A DNA stretch of 64,000 nucleotides from Siccirubricoccus deserti (GTDB lineage: Bacteria > Pseudomonadota > Alphaproteobacteria > Acetobacterales > Acetobacteraceae): positions 1-64,000 of the forward strand of contig NZ_JACOMF010000014.1 in assembly GCF_014283215.1 (NCBI RefSeq), written 5' to 3'. A program made the position numbers and the translations under genes. Shown here piece after piece: positions 61,176 through 64,000 of this stretch. Positions within the stretch are counted from its first letter, which is position 1, and each line of letters opens with the position of its first letter. The notes under the pieces are model-generated. The model was not told where the DNA came from. It made no database searches and saw only the letters and a program-made list of their open reading frames with translations.

Positions 61176-62585
61176 ATGGCCGCAACCTTTTCCACCCTGG
61201 CCTACCTCGTCGCCGCGGTGCTGTTCATCCTGGCGCTGCGTGGGCTGTCCCACCCCACCACCAGCCGCCGGGGCAATCTGTTCGGCATGGTCGGCATGGG
61301 GATCGCCATCCTCGCCACCCTGCTGCGGCCCGGCATGGGCGGCGGCGGCGTCGGGCTGATCATCCTGGCGCTGGCAATCGGCGGCGGCGTTGGCGCCTAT
61401 ATCGCCTCCCGCATCCAGATGACGGCCCTGCCGCAGCTGGTGGCGGCCTTCCACTCGCTGGTCGGCATGTCGGCGGTGTTCGTCGCCGCCGCCGCCTTCT
61501 ACGCGCCGGAGAGCTTCGGCATCGGCCATGCCGGGGCGATTCATGGCGGATCCCTGGTGGAGATGTCGCTCGGCCTCGCGATCGGCGCGATCACCTTCTC
61601 CGGCTCGGTAATCGCCTTCGCCAAGCTGCAGGCGCTGATGTCGGGCGCGCCGATCATCTTCAAGGGCCAGCACTGGCTGAACCTCGGCCTCGGCGTCCTG
61701 CTGCTGGCGCTGATCATCGGCTTCGTCGCCAGCGGCAGCGCGGCGCTGTTCTGGCTGATCGCGATCCTGGCCTTCGCGCTCGGCTTCCTGCTGATCATCC
61801 CGATCGGCGGCGCCGACATGCCGGTGGTCGTCTCGATGCTGAACAGCTACTCCGGCTGGGCGGCGGCGGGTATCGGCTTCACCCTGGGCAACCTGCTGCT
61901 GATCGTCACTGGCGCGCTGGTCGGCGCCTCCGGCGCCATCCTCTCCTACATCATGTGCAAGGGGATGAACCGCAGCATCATCAACGTGCTGCTGGGCGGC
62001 TTCGGCACGGATAGCGGCGGCGCCGCGGCGGCGGGGGCCGGTACGGCAGACCGCGCACCGGTGAAGGCCGGCAGCCCGGAAGATGCCGCCTACATCATGA
62101 AGAATGCCCAGAAGATCATCGTGGTGCCCGGCTACGGCATGGCGGTGGCCCAGGCGCAGCAGGTGCTGCGGGAGATGGGCGATCTGCTGAAGAAGGAAGG
62201 CGCCACGGTGGAATACGCCATCCACCCGGTCGCCGGCCGCATGCCCGGTCACATGAACGTGCTGCTGGCCGAGGCCAATGTCCCCTACGAGGACGTCAAG
62301 GAACTCGAGGAGATCAACCCGGAATTCGCCGAGGCCGATGTCGCTTATGTGATCGGCGCCAATGACGTGACCAACCCGGCGGCGAAGACCGACAAATCCT
62401 CGGCCATTTACGGCATGCCGATCCTGGATGTGGAGAAGGCGAAGACCGTCTTCTTCGTCAAGCGCGGGATGAGCAGCGGCTATGCCGGCGTCGACAACGA
62501 GCTGTTCTTCCGGCCGAACACCATGATGCTGTTTGGCGATGCGAAGAAGGTGACGCAGGAAATCGTCCAGGCATTGCAGAAATAG
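61176..62585 (+). CDS. pntB: NAD(P) transhydrogenase subunit beta
   Basis: This 469-aa protein has the membrane domain II (about nine helices, 1-270) and the NADP-binding domain III. Domain III carries KIIVVPGYGMAVAQAQ, VEYAIHPVAGRMPGHMNVLLAEANVPY and VIGANDVTNPAAK. With PntAa/Ab it couples proton entry to NADPH formation. It is the last gene of the operon; a strong hairpin follows. Confidence 0.96.
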   Translation: MAATFSTLAYLVAAVLFILALRGLSHPTTSRRGNLFGMVGMGIAILATLLRPGMGGGGVGLIILALAIGGGVGAYIASRIQMTALPQLVAAFHSLVGMSAVFVAAAAFYAPESFGIGHAGAIHGGSLVEMSLGLAIGAITFSGSVIAFAKLQALMSGAPIIFKGQHWLNLGLGVLLLALIIGFVASGSAALFWLIAILAFALGFLLIIPIGGADMPVVVSMLNSYSGWAAAGIGFTLGNLLLIVTGALVGASGAILSYIMCKGMNRSIINVLLGGFGTDSGGAAAAGAGTADRAPVKAGSPEDAAYIMKNAQKIIVVPGYGMAVAQAQQVLREMGDLLKKEGATVEYAIHPVAGRMPGHMNVLLAEANVPYEDVKELEEINPEFAEADVAYVIGANDVTNPAAKTDKSSAIYGMPILDVEKAKTVFFVKRGMSSGYAGVDNELFFRPNTMMLFGDAKKVTQEIVQALQK

Positions 62586-62594
62586 CCTTTGCCT

Positions 62595-62632
62595 GGTGGC
62601 CCCTGAAGCCGTGCATGGCTTCAGGGGCCACC
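62595..62632. terminator. Strong hairpin between pntB and the convergent rutB
   Basis: Perfect 16-bp arms (62595-62610 and 62617-62632, GGTGGCCCCTGAAGCC and its complement) enclose a 6-nt loop. It lies 10 bp after the pntB stop and 9 bp before the rutB stop. It is a likely two-way terminator, although no U-tract is present. Confidence 0.8.
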
Positions 62633-62640
62633 GCGGCGGG

Positions 62641-63330
62641 TCACTTGGCGTTCGCCATCAGGGCAGCGCGCAACTCTGCCGCGGTGGTCAGCCAGCCGAA
62701 GAACGCCGTCACGTTGAATTCGGCGGCCTTCTGCGCCGCTTCCCCGCCCGCCGTCATCGTCGCGTCGGTGACCATCACCGGGAAGAATTCACGGTGATAG
62801 GCGTCGCGCAATGTACTCTCGACACAGACATTGGTGGCGACGCCGGCAATCAGCACGGTGCGGATGCGCCTGGCATTCAGGACCTGCTCCAGCGAGGTCC
62901 CGGCGAAGCCGCTGTAACGCGCCTTCGGCACCACGATGTCGCCGGGCTGCGGTGCCACCTCCGGCACGATCGCATGATCCCAGCTGCCATGGGTGATCAG
63001 CTTGCCGGCATAAGCTTCGTTCGCGCGCATGAATTGCAACGCGTTGGATTTGTGCCAGACCGGCGCGGTCGGCCCGCCGGCCTCGCGCAGATCGGGCGAG
63101 AAGCCATTCTGAAGGTAGATGACGGGGATGCCGGCAGCGCGGCAATCGGCGATGACCCGCGCCACCTCAATGATCACCGGCGGCGCGCCGGAGACATCGA
63201 AGCCGCAGAGATCAAGGTAGCCGCCCTTCGAGAGATAGGCGTTCTGCATGTCGACGACGATGAGCGCCGTCTCCTCCGGAACCACGGCCAGTGGTTCGGG
63301 ACGGGCGGCGATCGTGACGCTGCGGGGCAT
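62641..63330 (-). CDS. rutB: RutB-type isochorismatase-family amidohydrolase
   Basis: This protein of about 229 aa follows RutB from end to end: ALIVVDMQNAYLSKGGYLDLCGFDVS, WHKSNALQFMR, GSWDHAIVPEVAPQPGDIVVPKARYSGF and the nucleophile Cys in VATNVCVESTLRDAYHREFF. RutB splits ureidoacrylate in the Rut pyrimidine-degradation pathway. No rutA, C, D, E or F gene is adjacent, so it may serve alone or as a related ureide hydrolase. ATG 63330 is the first start matching the family. Confidence 0.85.
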   Translation of the reverse strand: MPRSVTIAARPEPLAVVPEETALIVVDMQNAYLSKGGYLDLCGFDVSGAPPVIIEVARVIADCRAAGIPVIYLQNGFSPDLREAGGPTAPVWHKSNALQFMRANEAYAGKLITHGSWDHAIVPEVAPQPGDIVVPKARYSGFAGTSLEQVLNARRIRTVLIAGVATNVCVESTLRDAYHREFFPVMVTDATMTAGGEAAQKAAEFNVTAFFGWLTTAAELRAALMANAK

Positions 63331-63565
63331 GGACGGGACTCCTGCAATCGGGGTCCTGCGGTCAAGCACGGCGCATGCCAGAGGGTAGATCGGGCCAGGG
63401 CGGAGAAACTCGAACGCCCGGCAGGGCGGGACCTGATCAGGTCAGCCGGCGCCGAATCCGCCGCCGGCCAGTCATCCCGGGATGAACCCGGGCGGGCAGT
63501 CCTGCGCCAGGAAGCACGGCCGGCGGGGAAGCCTTCCCCACCGACCGCGACCCCGGCTCATTGGA

Positions 63566-63769
63566 TCAGCCGAGCTTGAGGTTCGCGGCGGCTTCCTTGC
63601 CGCGCTCACGCACCACTTCGTAGGTCACCTTCTGGCCGTCGTTCAGGCCCTGCAGCCCGGCCGCCTGCACCGCAGTGATATGGACGAATACGTCCTTGCC
63701 GCCCGATTCGGGCTGGATGAAGCCGAAGCCCTTCTGGGCATTGAACCACTTCACCGTTCCACTCGCCAT
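63566..63769 (-). CDS. Cold-shock domain protein (CspA family)
   Basis: This 67-aa single cold-shock domain has RNP1 KGFGFIQPE and RNP2 DVFVHI. It starts MASGTVKWFNAQ at ATG 63769. It is an RNA chaperone binding single-stranded nucleic acid. The frame is open further upstream, but that part is not conserved. Confidence 0.95.
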   Translation of the reverse strand: MASGTVKWFNAQKGFGFIQPESGGKDVFVHITAVQAAGLQGLNDGQKVTYEVVRERGKEAAANLKLG

Positions 63770-63898
63770 GTCACGCGCTCCATCAACCCGGCGATATAGC
63801 GCCCACGCGGGCCAGGGAGCAAGTTCTGCGGTCAGGGGCGGGTATTTGCCAGCCGCGCCGCCCGCCCATAGGACAATGGCGGCAGGAAAGGCTACCGC

Positions 63899-64000
63899 AT
63901 GGACAAGGACGCTTTGACCAACTGGGCGCTGGCCAATGGATGGCAGATGATCGCCGGCCACCCTAGCCTGACCAAGCCCTCCGCGCCGAAGGAGGCGATT
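63899..64000 (+). CDS. Hypothetical protein, cut by the window end
   Basis: ATG 63899, with AGGAAAG 7 bases upstream, opens a frame to the end of the window (MDKDALTNWALANGWQMIAGHPS and on). It resembles a short conserved alphaproteobacterial protein without known function. It is divergent from the cold-shock gene. Confidence 0.6.
   Translation, partial: MDKDALTNWALANGWQMIAGHPSLTKPSAPKEAI

Noticed and set aside
1-64000. CRISPR arrays, rRNA, tRNA and classical riboswitches
   Set aside because: No regularly spaced repeats of CRISPR size, no rRNA sequence, and no tRNA or riboswitch core seen on either strand by reading. A dedicated scan was not possible.

Overview
The window is GC-rich (roughly 70 % by eye) with densely packed, often overlapping genes. 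A flagellar flgG-flgA-flgH run, a split proton-translocating transhydrogenase (pntAa-pntAb-pntB) and close protein resemblances point to an alphaproteobacterium, most likely an Acetobacteraceae (Roseomonas-like) member. The family call is inference; no rRNA, tRNA or other phylogenetic marker lies here.

Layout. (1) 1-2008 is the end of an integrated element: an IS5-type transposase tail and a tyrosine integrase. It has cut flgG at about codon 11. (2) 2006-4448 holds the rest of flgG plus flgA and flgH, followed by an HMCES/YedK-type DNA-crosslink protein. (3) 5485-24279 is a large exopolysaccharide locus: sugar-nucleotide enzymes, three GT4-type glycosyltransferases, a Wzc-like co-polymerase/kinase, a GT2, a Wzx-like flippase, a frameshifted aldo/keto reductase, a Wzy-like protein, a truncated GT39, a beta-helix protein, and a glycosidase with two carbohydrate-binding modules. 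This is a Wzx/Wzy-type assembly line with two candidate polymer-modifying enzymes at its end. (4) 24453-28509 is a catabolic stretch (hydratase, two MFS carriers, an SDR). (5) 28609-35210 is a minus-strand LysR / aminotransferase / spermidine-putrescine-type ABC operon.

(6) 35211-36407 is a graveyard of a decayed IS4 transposase abutting a decayed tyrosine recombinase. (7) 36408-41795 carries an Lrp-type sensor domain, a small lipoprotein, an amidase, a macrodomain protein, a gamma-glutamyltransferase, csaA and a xanthine-type phosphoribosyltransferase. (8) 41733-47861 is a complete-looking 6.1-kb integrative element inserted into the 3' end of that phosphoribosyltransferase gene, with 14-bp direct repeats at its ends. 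It encodes a tyrosine integrase, two small proteins, a candidate HUH (rolling-circle-type) initiator, a serine recombinase, a two-helix coiled-coil membrane protein of unknown function and an excisionase-like HTH protein. (9) 47931-63330 is ordinary chromosome: a Lin0512 pair, an oligopeptide-binding protein, a Baeyer-Villiger monooxygenase, two enoyl-CoA hydratases, a BisC-like molybdoenzyme, a hydroxyacid dehydrogenase, an endo/exonuclease, pntAa/Ab/B and rutB. A cold-shock protein and the start of one further gene close the window.

The most interesting parts are the 6.1-kb element with its unusual combination of HUH protein and two recombinase types, the element splitting flgG, a 49-bp hairpin repeat found at two distant intergenic sites, and several palindromes that look like operators. 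Start codons were chosen from ribosome binding sites, overlaps and family N-termini. Functions come from recognised motifs, not from database searches.
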